Shown here: one piece after another, positions 17,726-23,966 of the stretch
Numbering within the stretch: position 1 is the stretch's first letter
How the letters are laid out: each line of letters begins with the position of its first letter
DNA from: Onstottus_B arcticum
GTDB lineage: Bacteria; Acidobacteriota; Blastocatellia; UBA7656
DNA length: 64,000 nt
Assembly: GCA_038040485.1 (NCBI GenBank)
Contig: JBBPIE010000031.1
Span: 18,873 to 82,872 of the forward strand
Direction: 5' to 3'
Program-made: the position numbers and the translations under genes
Notes under the pieces: generated by a model
Seen by the model: the letters and a program-made list of their open reading frames with translations, nothing else
What the model was told of the DNA's origin: nothing
Database searches by the model: none

Positions 17726-18586
17726 TTGGAACCGATTTCGCACTACTACTACTCACACCGCTTGAGGCTCCACTTCTGGGACTGGGGCAATGAAGGCAAG
17801 CCCGCGTTGATCCTCGTACACGGCGGGTTGGATCACGCTCGCAACTGGGACTGGGTAGCTCGAGCCTTGCGCGAACACTTTCACGTCTACGCTATCGACT
17901 TGCGAGGTCACGGCAACAGCCAGTGGGCGCCCGGCGCGCTCTACAGCATCGCTGAACATGTGTTGGATCTGTCTGCGCTCGCCGACATCATCAACGCGTC
18001 GCCGATCTACCTGGTAGGCCACTCGCTCGGCGGGATCGTTACGCTGTTCTACTCCGGCGTCTATCCCGATCGAGTCAAAAAAGCGGTCTCGATCGAAGGC
18101 CTCGGTCCGCCGCTCAACCATCGAATCTTCGGCCCCGCGTCGGAGCGAATGCGCACCTGGATCGAAGCGGTCCGCCAGACCGAACGCCGAGACCCTCACA
18201 GTTATCCGAGCATCGACTCAGCAGTCGCGCGAATGAAAGAAGCGAACCCGCATCTCTCGGACGAAGTAGCTAGGCACTTGACTCTGCACGGAACCAACTG
18301 GAACGCGGACGGTTCGCTGGTATGGAAATTCGACAACTACGCGCGGCCGTTCTCGCCTTACGGTCACAACAAACAGGACTTCGTCGAGATCTTGGGGCAG
18401 ATCACTTGTCCGGTTTTGTTGTTCTGGGGAATGGAGAGCTGGGCCGCCGACCCCGAATCAGACGGCCGCGCTCAAGTGATCAAGAACCACCGATTGGTTA
18501 AGGTGCCTCACGCGGGTCATTGGGTCCATCACGATCAGTTGGAAGTTTTTCTGTCGGAGACGCTGAAGTTTCTCGTCGAGACTTGA
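17726..18586 (+). CDS. Alpha/beta fold hydrolase
   Basis: The frame is open from 17387, but the upstream part runs through the inverted repeat and is not protein-like. I therefore choose the TTG at 17726, with GGGAGGG five bases upstream, giving 286 residues (MEPISHYYYSHRLRLHFWDW). The alpha/beta hydrolase landmarks are LVHGGLDHARNWD (oxyanion loop), the nucleophile elbow GHSLGG, and the C-terminal catalytic histidine in HAGHWVHHDQ. The substrate is unknown; many relatives are esterases, epoxide hydrolases or lactonases. The TTG start depends on the ribosome-binding site alone. Confidence 0.88.
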   Translation: MEPISHYYYSHRLRLHFWDWGNEGKPALILVHGGLDHARNWDWVARALREHFHVYAIDLRGHGNSQWAPGALYSIAEHVLDLSALADIINASPIYLVGHSLGGIVTLFYSGVYPDRVKKAVSIEGLGPPLNHRIFGPASERMRTWIEAVRQTERRDPHSYPSIDSAVARMKEANPHLSDEVARHLTLHGTNWNADGSLVWKFDNYARPFSPYGHNKQDFVEILGQITCPVLLFWGMESWAADPESDGRAQVIKNHRLVKVPHAGHWVHHDQLEVFLSETLKFLVET

Positions 18587-18670
18587 AGTATCGATGTTCA
18601 TCATTCGCGCTTCATCTTATCGAGGTCGCGGGCTCTGAGTTGCTCGACATTGAAAGGGTGAGACCGTTCG

Positions 18671-18826
18671 CAACTCCGCTAGGAGTTGGATGTTTATAGT
18701 ACGGGGCGCCGGTGCCGCCTCACCCCGTCAGGGGTGATATGCTCTCGCACCGTGGGGCATTGCACTCCTCTGGAGTGCGGCGCGGTGTCGCTCGCATTCT
18801 ATGAACATTGCACTCCGATGGAGCGC
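18671..18826. repeat. Cluster of four short perfect or near-perfect hairpins
   Basis: Four small palindromes follow each other: CAACTCC/GGAGTTG (18671-18688), CACCCC/GGGGTG (18721-18736), GCACTCC/GGAGTGC (18762-18778) and GCACTCC/GGAGCGC (18810-18826). Each has a 3-4 base loop, and the last two share an arm. They lie between the hydrolase and the Phd/ParE locus and mark the left edge of the toxin-antitoxin island. They look like REP-type or related non-coding repeats. Confidence 0.8.
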
Positions 18827-18906
18827 GTCACCACGGGACTCAAAGAACTTTACCTCAGTCCGTATTCTGATCTATATTTGGATTCGAATTCAAAGCTCCA
18901 TACAAG

Positions 18907-19221
18907 GTGGTGAGCACCGTGCGCGACATCAATGTTTCAGAAGGGATAGTTCCTCTCGGAGAATTCAAGACCAGGGCATCGAAGATCATCAGGGAGTTGG
19001 ACGGCAGTGATGAGCCCTTAGTTATCACTCAGAACGGGAGGCCTGCCGCAGTCTTGATGTCTCCTGCCGCATTTCAGGAATTGCGCGAACAACACGAGAT
19101 CGCGCTGGCCGTGGCAGAAGGATTAGCGGACAGCGAGGCGGGGCGCGTCGTAGATCACAAGAAAGTCAGACGATGGCTTGAGAGCTGGGGTACGGATACC
19201 GAGCGGGATGCGCCGAAATGA
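18907..19221 (+). CDS. Phd/YefM family antitoxin
   Basis: The 104-residue protein begins at a GTG (18907), with alternative in-frame GTG codons at 18910 and 18919. VSEGIVPLGEFKTRASKIIR and PLVITQNGRPAAVLMSPAAF are the hallmark of Phd/YefM antitoxins: an N-terminal DNA-binding fold that also represses its own operon. The C-terminal half (EIALAVAEGLADSEAGRV) is the toxin-neutralising tail usually seen with ParE-type partners. The stop overlaps the start of the toxin gene (ATGA at 19218), as is usual for such pairs. The antitoxin itself is intact. Confidence 0.92.
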   Translation: MVSTVRDINVSEGIVPLGEFKTRASKIIRELDGSDEPLVITQNGRPAAVLMSPAAFQELREQHEIALAVAEGLADSEAGRVVDHKKVRRWLESWGTDTERDAPK

Positions 19222-19501
19222 AACCGGTTTGGACTCGAGCGGCGATCCGAGACCTCACTCACTTGAGAGACTACATCGCCCGCGAGAACCCCACCGCCGC
19301 CCGCGAGATTGCTTCGCGTATCGTGGGCGCGACCGACCGAGTCATTCAATTCCCGAGGTCGGCCGCGCCGGCAGAATGAAAGGCACCCGTGAGATTGTAG
19401 TACCCGGCACGCAATACCTGATTGTCTATCGCTTGAAAAAGAATGCCGTTCACTTCCTAAGAGTGCGACACGGACGTCAAGAATGGCTCAAAGGAAAGTG
19501 A
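19218..19501 (+). pseudogene. ParE/RelE-type toxin, disrupted by a frameshift
   Basis: From the ATG at 19218 the frame reads MKPVWTRAAIRDLTHLRDYI, typical of ParE, up to RVIQFP and then runs to a premature TGA at 19377. The rest of the toxin, EVGRAGRMKGTREIVVPGT then QYLIVYRLKKNAVHFLRVRHGRQEW, continues in another phase to 19501. One missing base near 19355-19357 (one G too few before AGGTC) reconciles the two. All expected ParE parts, including the conserved arginine strand and the HGRQ end, are otherwise present, so the loss looks recent. ParE toxins inhibit DNA gyrase; as written this one would be inactive. Confidence 0.88.
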
Positions 19502-19505
19502 CGAA

Positions 19506-19540
19506 CCTCTGACTTCTAACCTCTGACTTCTGATCTCCAG
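19506..19540. repeat. Short tandem CTCTGACTTCT words
   Basis: CCTCTGACTTCT is repeated twice with small variation and ends in CTGATCTCC. A more diverged copy (CTGACTTCAGATCTGACTTC) lies at about 20458-20500. The two flank the 19572-20412 toxin-antitoxin block. Confidence 0.6.
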
Positions 19541-19571
19541 TTCTCGCGACTCCTGTGGTATCGTTGCTTCA

Positions 19572-19916
19572 ATGCAAGCCAAGGAAACCGTACAATCCCT
19601 TCTCGCGGGTCTCCCGGATGACTGTAGCCTCGATGATATTCTCTACCATCTCTATGTGATTCAAATGGTAGAGCGCGGGATAGCGGACGCCGACGCGGGG
19701 CGATTGATTCCACATGAGACGGTGGCCGAGGAGATGAGGCTCAAGTGGCAGGTCGGACCCGAGTCTACGCGTGCAAGCAGGGCTAAGCGAAGCACACTAA
19801 GCGACGAGCATATGCACATCCTTGGAGGCATAGCGCGCGGCGAGAAAGCGATCCGCGACGGCCGAACTTTCGGCCATTCCGAGGCGAAGAGAAGAATGAA
19901 ACGACGGCTCGACTAA
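19572..19916 (+). CDS. Antitoxin-like protein, apparently a fusion of two antitoxin tails
   Basis: The protein has 114 residues. Its first part (MQAKETVQSLLAGLPDDCSL then DDILYHLYVIQMVERGIADA, DAGRLIPHETVAEEMRLKW) resembles complete small antitoxins of ParE-type pairs. The last part (HILGGIARGEKAIRDGRTF then GHSEAKRRMKRRLD) looks like the tail of a second antitoxin that also precedes ParE genes. The joint is near residue 70. A toxin N-terminal fragment follows immediately and overlaps (19905-20002). I infer that two loci collapsed into one by deletion; the frame remains open. Confidence 0.65.
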   Translation: MQAKETVQSLLAGLPDDCSLDDILYHLYVIQMVERGIADADAGRLIPHETVAEEMRLKWQVGPESTRASRAKRSTLSDEHMHILGGIARGEKAIRDGRTFGHSEAKRRMKRRLD

Positions 19917-20002
19917 TATGGACCGAGCCCGCGCTGCAAGACCTGGAGGCGATAGCCGACTACATCGCACTCGACAAGCCAACTGGCGCAAGGAGGTTCG
20001 CG
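19905..20002 (+). pseudogene. ParE-type toxin N-terminal fragment
   Basis: In the frame overlapping the antitoxin stop, RLIWTEPALQDLEAIADYIA and LDKPTGARRFA are read. This is the first helix pair of ParE toxins. The match ends at about 20000, where the HicB gene begins; the remaining two thirds of the toxin, including its functional C-terminus, are absent. The AGGAGG that serves hicB (19991-19996) lies inside this remnant, in the codons for ARRF. Confidence 0.78.
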
Positions 20003-20200
20003 GTGAAATACAAGATCGCGCTGTACGAATCGGAAGAGGGTTACAGCGTACGGTGCCCGGGGCTGCCTGGGTGTTGGTCGCAAGGACAAACCGAGAAAGA
20101 AGCCCTGGAGAACATCGAAGACGCCATCAAAGAGTACTTGGCGACCGTTGACGACTTGATGCAAGACGCTGAAGTCCGAGAGATTGAGGTGTCTGTCTGA
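20003..20200 (+). CDS. hicB: HicB family antitoxin
   Basis: The protein has 65 residues and starts with GTG at 20003, with a perfect AGGAGG six bases upstream. YKIALYESEEGYSVRCPGLP then GCWSQGQTEKEALENIEDAI is the partly degraded RNase H-like fold typical of HicB, which binds and neutralises the HicA RNase. It is intact. The stop at 20198-20200 is directly followed by the HicA start at 20201. The gene order hicB-hicA and the abutting genes are usual for one subgroup of these loci. Confidence 0.92.
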   Translation: MKYKIALYESEEGYSVRCPGLPGCWSQGQTEKEALENIEDAIKEYLATVDDLMQDAEVREIEVSV

Positions 20201-20412
20201 ATGCCAAAGATCCCCGGCGTGAATCACCTTGCCGCCGTTCGGGCGCTGGAGAAAGCTGGATTTCGATAGCCCGCCAAGGCAAGCACGTCGTGATGACTGA
20301 TGGTTCTCGCATCGTAACTATCCCTCGCCACAATCCGGTCAACGCAATAACGATGGGCGGAATCGTGCGCGACGCAGGCCTGACCATCGAGGAGTTCAAG
20401 AAGCTTCTCTGA
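20201..20412 (+). pseudogene. hicA: HicA family mRNA interferase toxin, disrupted by a frameshift
   Basis: The frame starts MPKIPGVNHLAAVRALEKAG and meets a stop at 20267-20269. Immediately after, another phase encodes ARQGKHVVMTDGSRIVTIPR then NPVNAITMGGIVRDAGLTIEEF, the rest of HicA, ending at 20412. The family sequence reads GFRIARQGKH here, so one missing A (CGAATAG shortened to CGATAG) accounts for both the stop and the shift. The double-stranded RNA-binding fold and its active-site histidine (QGKHVV) are otherwise preserved. HicA cleaves mRNA; this copy would yield only 22 residues. Confidence 0.9.
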
Positions 20413-20720
20413 CAGCGTCTGCTGTTAGCTCTTTGCCTCGGCTCTGCCTCTACGGGCTGACTTCAGATCTGACTTCCGACCTTTGAATTCTGATCTCTAA
20501 GGTCTTAGTGAGCATCACGAAAGTTAGCCCTAAACCTCGATAGCTTCATAGGAAGAAATCCAACAGAACCGACCACTTGCGATTGACTTGACCTCCACTA
20601 GAGCATAGGCTTGTTCACGAACAGAGCCCAGCTAACTCTCTTCTCAGTCTCTCTGGAACTCGCCAGTCTCTCTGAAGCAAACAGCTCACCTGCCAACGAA
20701 ACGTGGGAAAGGATTCGATA
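20413..20720. other. Intergenic region, degenerate repeat words only
   Basis: The first 90 bases contain diverged CTGACTTC/CTGATCTC words. The rest carries no frame with family resemblance. The ribosome-binding site GAAAGGA of the next gene lies near 20707. Confidence 0.45.
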
Positions 20721-21173
20721 ATGAAAAAGAACATCCTGCTGATGATGGTTGTTTTTTTGACAACGGGCATGGTCGCTTACTCCCAGAAAGAGGAAAGGCA
20801 ACAGAAGGTACCGCCTGGTTCGAAACTCTTTATCGCGCCGATGGAAGGCAATCTCCATCCGTTCATCGCCGCCGAGATCCTTAAGAAAAAGCTCCCGGTC
20901 GTAGTTGTGACCGAAGACAAGGACGCTGACTTCATCCTCACGGGCGCCTCAATCCGCGGTGACGATAAGTGGTATCACACCGTCTTCGGCGGAAAAGACA
21001 AGAACGAAGGTAGCGTTCAGCTAATAAGCGTCAAAGAGAAAACACTCGTCTGGGCCGGTGAAGCGGGTGACCGCTCGCTCATGTGGGGAGGCCTTAGGCG
21101 TGGCGGACAACGCAAAGTAGCGGACCGGATTGTAAGCAAGATGAAGGACGATCTCTTCAAGAGCTCACATTAA
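20721..21173 (+). CDS. Small secreted protein, unknown function
   Basis: I take the ATG at 20721 (MKKNILLMMVVFLTTGMVAY), giving 150 residues with a clear signal peptide cut near residue 22. The mature part includes KLFIAPMEGNLHPFIAAEIL, VVVVTEDKDADFILTGASIR and KTLVWAGEAGDRSLMWGGLR. It reads as an alpha/beta domain like the secreted proteins with a 'difference between two paralogous folds' pattern common in Acidobacteriota, but I cannot name a family. The fragment of a PEGA-domain protein follows, and the two may once have been one unit. Confidence 0.7.
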   Translation: MKKNILLMMVVFLTTGMVAYSQKEERQQKVPPGSKLFIAPMEGNLHPFIAAEILKKKLPVVVVTEDKDADFILTGASIRGDDKWYHTVFGGKDKNEGSVQLISVKEKTLVWAGEAGDRSLMWGGLRRGGQRKVADRIVSKMKDDLFKSSH

Positions 21174-21180
21174 GCCTTGA

Positions 21181-21528
21181 AAAGACACAACGATCAAGGG
21201 AACGGAAATAACTGCCTACAACGGAGACGCACCGCTCGACCCGGCGAAGTTCGCTCCGAAGGTTGCCACTACTGAACCTTCGCCGGAAGCGGTAACTCCG
21301 CCGTCCGCTGCCGAGCCCTCGACGATCATAATCAAGTCAACTCCCGACGGCGCCGACATCACGGTAGACGGCAAGTTCGTCGGCAGCACTCCATCGACGT
21401 TGCGCTTGAGCATCGGTGAGCACACGATCACGATCGGAAAATCAGGCTTCAAAGCCTGGGAACGCACGATGACTGTCAGCCCGGCAGGCAACGTGAACAT
21501 CGAGGCTACATTGGAGAAGCTTCCGTAG
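21181..21528 (+). pseudogene. PEGA-domain protein, 5'-truncated fragment
   Basis: The frame is open from an in-frame stop at 21178-21180 to the TAG at 21526 (116 codons), but has no usable start codon near its beginning. It encodes a Pro/Ala linker (VATTEPSPEAVTPPSAAEPS) and a complete PEGA domain (IIIKSTPDGADITVDGKFVG, STPSTLRLSIGEHTITIGK). PEGA domains are cell-surface modules. The N-terminal export signal is missing, so this is probably the tail of a lost gene. Confidence 0.75.
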
Positions 21529-21567
21529 TTGGGGACGCGCCGCGATCTGGCCGGCCTTAACCCTGAA

Positions 21568-21830
21568 AGGGTGGAGGCATACAGCCACGGGTGAGTCCGC
21601 GAACCCGTGGACACCGGCGTATAGCAGCACTAACCCGCGCAGCGGGTGACGGCCTTTGATTGGCGAAACCCTGGTAAGGATTGCCGAGTAAGTGTCGGCT
21701 TTGTAAGCAACTCTACGTCGTTGCCCACCAACCAGCCGCCACCCTCTTCGAGGGTTCAGGCGACTCTACTTCACGCGTCTCCACGGGTTCGCGGACTCAC
21801 CCGTGGCTTAAACCCGACATCCCGTCCGGG
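21568..21830. repeat. Nested palindromes, including a perfect 26-bp inverted repeat
   Basis: The 26-mers at 21585-21610 and 21781-21806 are exact reverse complements and each is itself palindromic at its ends (CCACGGG/CCCGTGG). Between and around them lie smaller hairpins: ACCCT/AGGGT, ACCCGC/GCGGGT, ACCCTC/GAGGGT and CCCG/CGGG. The right end touches the point where the BrnT-like toxin sequence begins (about 21838), so the element coincides with that gene's truncation. Confidence 0.88.
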
Positions 21831-21837
21831 ATTCTGG

Positions 21838-22020
21838 CGTCGCTTTCCTTTTGTTGAAAAGGGTCATCGCCTGGGAGAGAATATGTTCTCGGCGCTTGGA
21901 CAGACAGAAGCGGGCCGGTACTTAGTTGTATTCTTCATACACAAGAAGGAAGGGCAGGCGTTGATACTATCCGCCCGGGATATGACGGCGTCGGAACGGA
22001 GACTGTATGGCAAGAAATAA
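21838..22020 (+). pseudogene. BrnT-like toxin, 5'-truncated
   Basis: The frame encodes RRFPFVEKGHRLGENMFSAL then GQTEAGRYLVVFFIHKKEG and ILSARDMTASERRLYGKK. This is the second half of a BrnT-type RNase toxin with the conserved G-x-x-x-x-G-R strand and the SARDMTxxERRxY end. The N-terminal 40 or so residues are gone, replaced by the palindromic element that ends just before. An ATG at 21883 could still start a 45-residue peptide. Its 3' end overlaps the antitoxin start by 14 bases, as in intact loci. Confidence 0.82.
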
Positions 22021-22270
22021 AAGCTCACTTTCGAAGGCAGGCTCGTACCAAGAGATTGCCGAATTCTGGGATACGCACGACCTCGCCGAACACTGGGACA
22101 AAACCAAGCCGGCTGAATTCGAAGTCGATATTCAATCCGAAACTACTTACTATCCGGTTGAGAACGCATTGTCGAAGAAGATTCGCACCGCGGCCAGGAA
22201 GCGCGGAGTCTCCCCCGAGACTTTGTTGAACTTGTGGGTAAAGGAAAAGCTCGAAGAGAAGCGACCGTGA
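22007..22270 (+). CDS. CopG/BrnA-type antitoxin
   Basis: The 87-residue protein is intact. EFWDTHDLAEHWDKTKPAEF then EVDIQSETTYYPV is the signature of antitoxins that accompany BrnT-like toxins, and KKIRTAARKRGVSPETLLNL is the C-terminal ribbon-helix-helix that binds DNA and dimerises. The start overlaps the toxin remnant, which shows that the two were one locus. With the toxin truncated, this antitoxin is an orphan. Confidence 0.88.
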   Translation: MARNKSSLSKAGSYQEIAEFWDTHDLAEHWDKTKPAEFEVDIQSETTYYPVENALSKKIRTAARKRGVSPETLLNLWVKEKLEEKRP

Positions 22271-22346
22271 GCGACGTACGGGCTCTCCCTTTCAATTCTG
22301 AACACCGACCCTCTGTTTTCTATCCACTTGCTCTTCTGTTATCGTT

Positions 22347-22420
22347 GCCATCGATTCGGACAAGACTTACGTAGAACAACGAGACGGCGGCTACTGGATC
22401 ACGAGCACACGGATCCGTTT
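22347..22420 (+). pseudogene. DUF433 antitoxin N-terminal fragment
   Basis: A short in-frame stretch, DKTYVEQRDGGYWITSTRIR, matches the opening of DUF433 antitoxins (consensus YVExRDGGYWIxGTRVSLD). It ends abruptly and is followed 50 bases later by an intact DUF433 gene. It is therefore the leftover of another, related locus. Confidence 0.65.
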
Positions 22421-22471
22421 CCTAGTGCAACGAAGATGTAATAGACTGTGTGCGTCAGGCGGAGCGATCTA

Positions 22472-22786
22472 ATGAGTGCAGTTTTCGAGATCCCAATTGA
22501 AACCGATGCCGACGGAGTGATTCGCGTGGCCAGGACTCGTGTTACGCTGGACACGCTTGTGGCAGCCTTCAATGAGGGCGCGACCGCGGAAGAGATCGTC
22601 CAGCAGTACCCGTCGCTTGCGCTCGGCGACGTGTATGCGGTGATCGGCTACTACCTGCACAATCAGGCCGAGGTAGAGCAGTATCTTGAACGGCGCAAAG
22701 AAGAATCCCTTCGCGTGCGCGCGGAAAACGAAGCCCGCTTTGATCCCGAGGGCATTCGCGATAGGCTCCTAGCCCGCCGCCACTAG
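22472..22786 (+). CDS. DUF433 family antitoxin (VapB45-like)
   Basis: I choose the ATG at 22472 (MSAVFEIPIETDADGVIRVA), giving 104 residues; GGCGGAG lies about ten bases upstream. The DUF433 helix-turn-helix is seen in RTRVTLDTLVAAFNEGATAE then EIVQQYPSLALGDVYAVIGY. The tail (YLERRKEESLRVRAENEARF) is the toxin-binding helix. In known pairs these antitoxins control PIN-like DUF5615 toxins, and such a gene follows 11 bases downstream. Confidence 0.9.
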   Translation: MSAVFEIPIETDADGVIRVARTRVTLDTLVAAFNEGATAEEIVQQYPSLALGDVYAVIGYYLHNQAEVEQYLERRKEESLRVRAENEARFDPEGIRDRLLARRH

Positions 22787-22797
22787 AGCGCGACTTG

Positions 22798-23019
22798 ATG
22801 CTACGTTTCGCTGCAGACGAAAACTTCAACAACGACATTGTGCGAGGTCTCAGGCGTCGGAAGCCGAACCTTGATGTAGTACGAGTTCAGGAAGCGGGGC
22901 TGTCCGGCGCTGTTGATCCCGATGTGCTCGAGTGGGCGGCTCGGGAAGGTCGTGTTCTTCTCACCCACGACGTACGGCACTCCACTTCCGCACTTCTCTT
23001 TGGAGTTGTGTTCATTTAG
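22798..23019 (+). pseudogene. DUF5615 PIN-like toxin, 3'-truncated
   Basis: The frame begins MLRFAADENFNNDIVRGLRR and continues DVVRVQEAGLSGAVDPDVLE and GRVLLTHDV, all characteristic of DUF5615 toxins. The D-E-N and T-H-D motifs carry the PIN-type acidic residues. After THDV (about 22967) the similarity stops, and the frame ends at 23019 after a short unrelated tail. The usual last 40 residues (PGV-containing strand and C-terminal helix) are absent, so the protein is 73 instead of about 115 residues. It is probably inactive. Confidence 0.8.
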
Positions 23020-23100
23020 CTCTGGCATCAAGCCCGGCGCCGTGACCAGCTAGTTTGCGGTAGACGGAAGTACGATTTTTAGTTGAAGGCACTATACGTC

Positions 23101-23139
23101 GTGCGCAATAATTCCCGCCAGGCGCGAATTAGTGCGCAC
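23101..23139. promoter_or_regulatory. Inverted repeat upstream of the AbiE genes, likely AbiEi operator
   Basis: GTGCGCAATAATTC (23101-23114) and GAATTAGTGCGCAC (23126-23139) pair at 12 of 14 positions with an 11-base spacer. The element ends 11 bases before the AbiEi start. AbiEi antitoxins are known to repress their own operon by binding inverted repeats in the promoter region, so this is the natural candidate site. Confidence 0.6.
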
Positions 23140-23150
23140 GGAGCATACCA

Positions 23151-23966
23151 ATGCAAATGCCAGCCGTTTCGGGTTTGGGAAAACAGTCTCGCGCGAGGCT
23201 CTCCCGAGTTCTAAGAAACACCAAAGGCACGCTAACGGTCGAGCAAGCAGCCGATATCTTAGACCTGCCATCAACCCAAGCCGCCAAGTTGCTCGCTCGC
23301 TGGGCCGAGCAGGGCTGGCTATCTCGAGTTCGCCGCGGCCTCTACGTTCCAGTTCCCCTAGAAGCTCGCACATCCGACGTAGCGTTGGAAGATGCTTGGG
23401 CCATAGCCGACCAGTTGTTCGATCCATGTTACATCGGAGGCTGGAGCGCCGCCGAGCATTGGGGCTTGACCGAGCAGATATTTCGCACAGTGCTTGTTAT
23501 CACTTCACGCAAACTACGCAATCGAAGGCCGGTGATTAAAGGAACCGCATTTGTCGTCCGTAGTGTCTCGAACCAATCCTTGTTTGGAACCAAGTCGGTC
23601 TGGCGAGGGCAGGTAAAGGTCGATGTGTCCGATCCGACGAAGACCGTGCTCGACATGCTCGCGGACCCAAAGCTAGGAGGCGGCCTTCGGCCAACGGTCG
23701 ACGTACTCAGCGCATATCTGAAATCGAAGTACAAAGATAGAGCCTTGCTGATCACCTATGCCGACCGGGTCGGAAACGGGGCGGCAATGAAGCGGCTCGG
23801 ATTCCTGCTCGGGCGCATCGCCCCGGAAGAAAAAGGACTCATCGCTGATTGCCGAGCGCGAGTTAAGAAAGGCAACGTCAAGCTTGATCCTTCGCTACCG
23901 CCAGAAAGGCTGGTGACGGCATGGGGTCTGTGGGTGCCGAAGAAGTGGATCGGTGACACTCGTTGA
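23151..23966 (+). CDS. abiEi: AbiEi family antitoxin (type IV toxin-antitoxin)
   Basis: The 271-residue protein has an N-terminal winged helix (about 10-65; TLTVEQAADILDLPSTQAAK, LLARWAEQGWLSRVRRGLYV) and the AbiEi core with FDPCYIGGWSAAEHWGLTEQ and VVRSVSNQSLFGTKSVW. This matches AbiEi proteins, which repress the operon and counteract the AbiEii nucleotidyltransferase without direct binding. The ATG at 23151 has GGAG upstream; a second ATG lies two codons later. The stop overlaps the AbiEii start by four bases. The gene is intact. Confidence 0.92.
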   Translation: MQMPAVSGLGKQSRARLSRVLRNTKGTLTVEQAADILDLPSTQAAKLLARWAEQGWLSRVRRGLYVPVPLEARTSDVALEDAWAIADQLFDPCYIGGWSAAEHWGLTEQIFRTVLVITSRKLRNRRPVIKGTAFVVRSVSNQSLFGTKSVWRGQVKVDVSDPTKTVLDMLADPKLGGGLRPTVDVLSAYLKSKYKDRALLITYADRVGNGAAMKRLGFLLGRIAPEEKGLIADCRARVKKGNVKLDPSLPPERLVTAWGLWVPKKWIGDTR

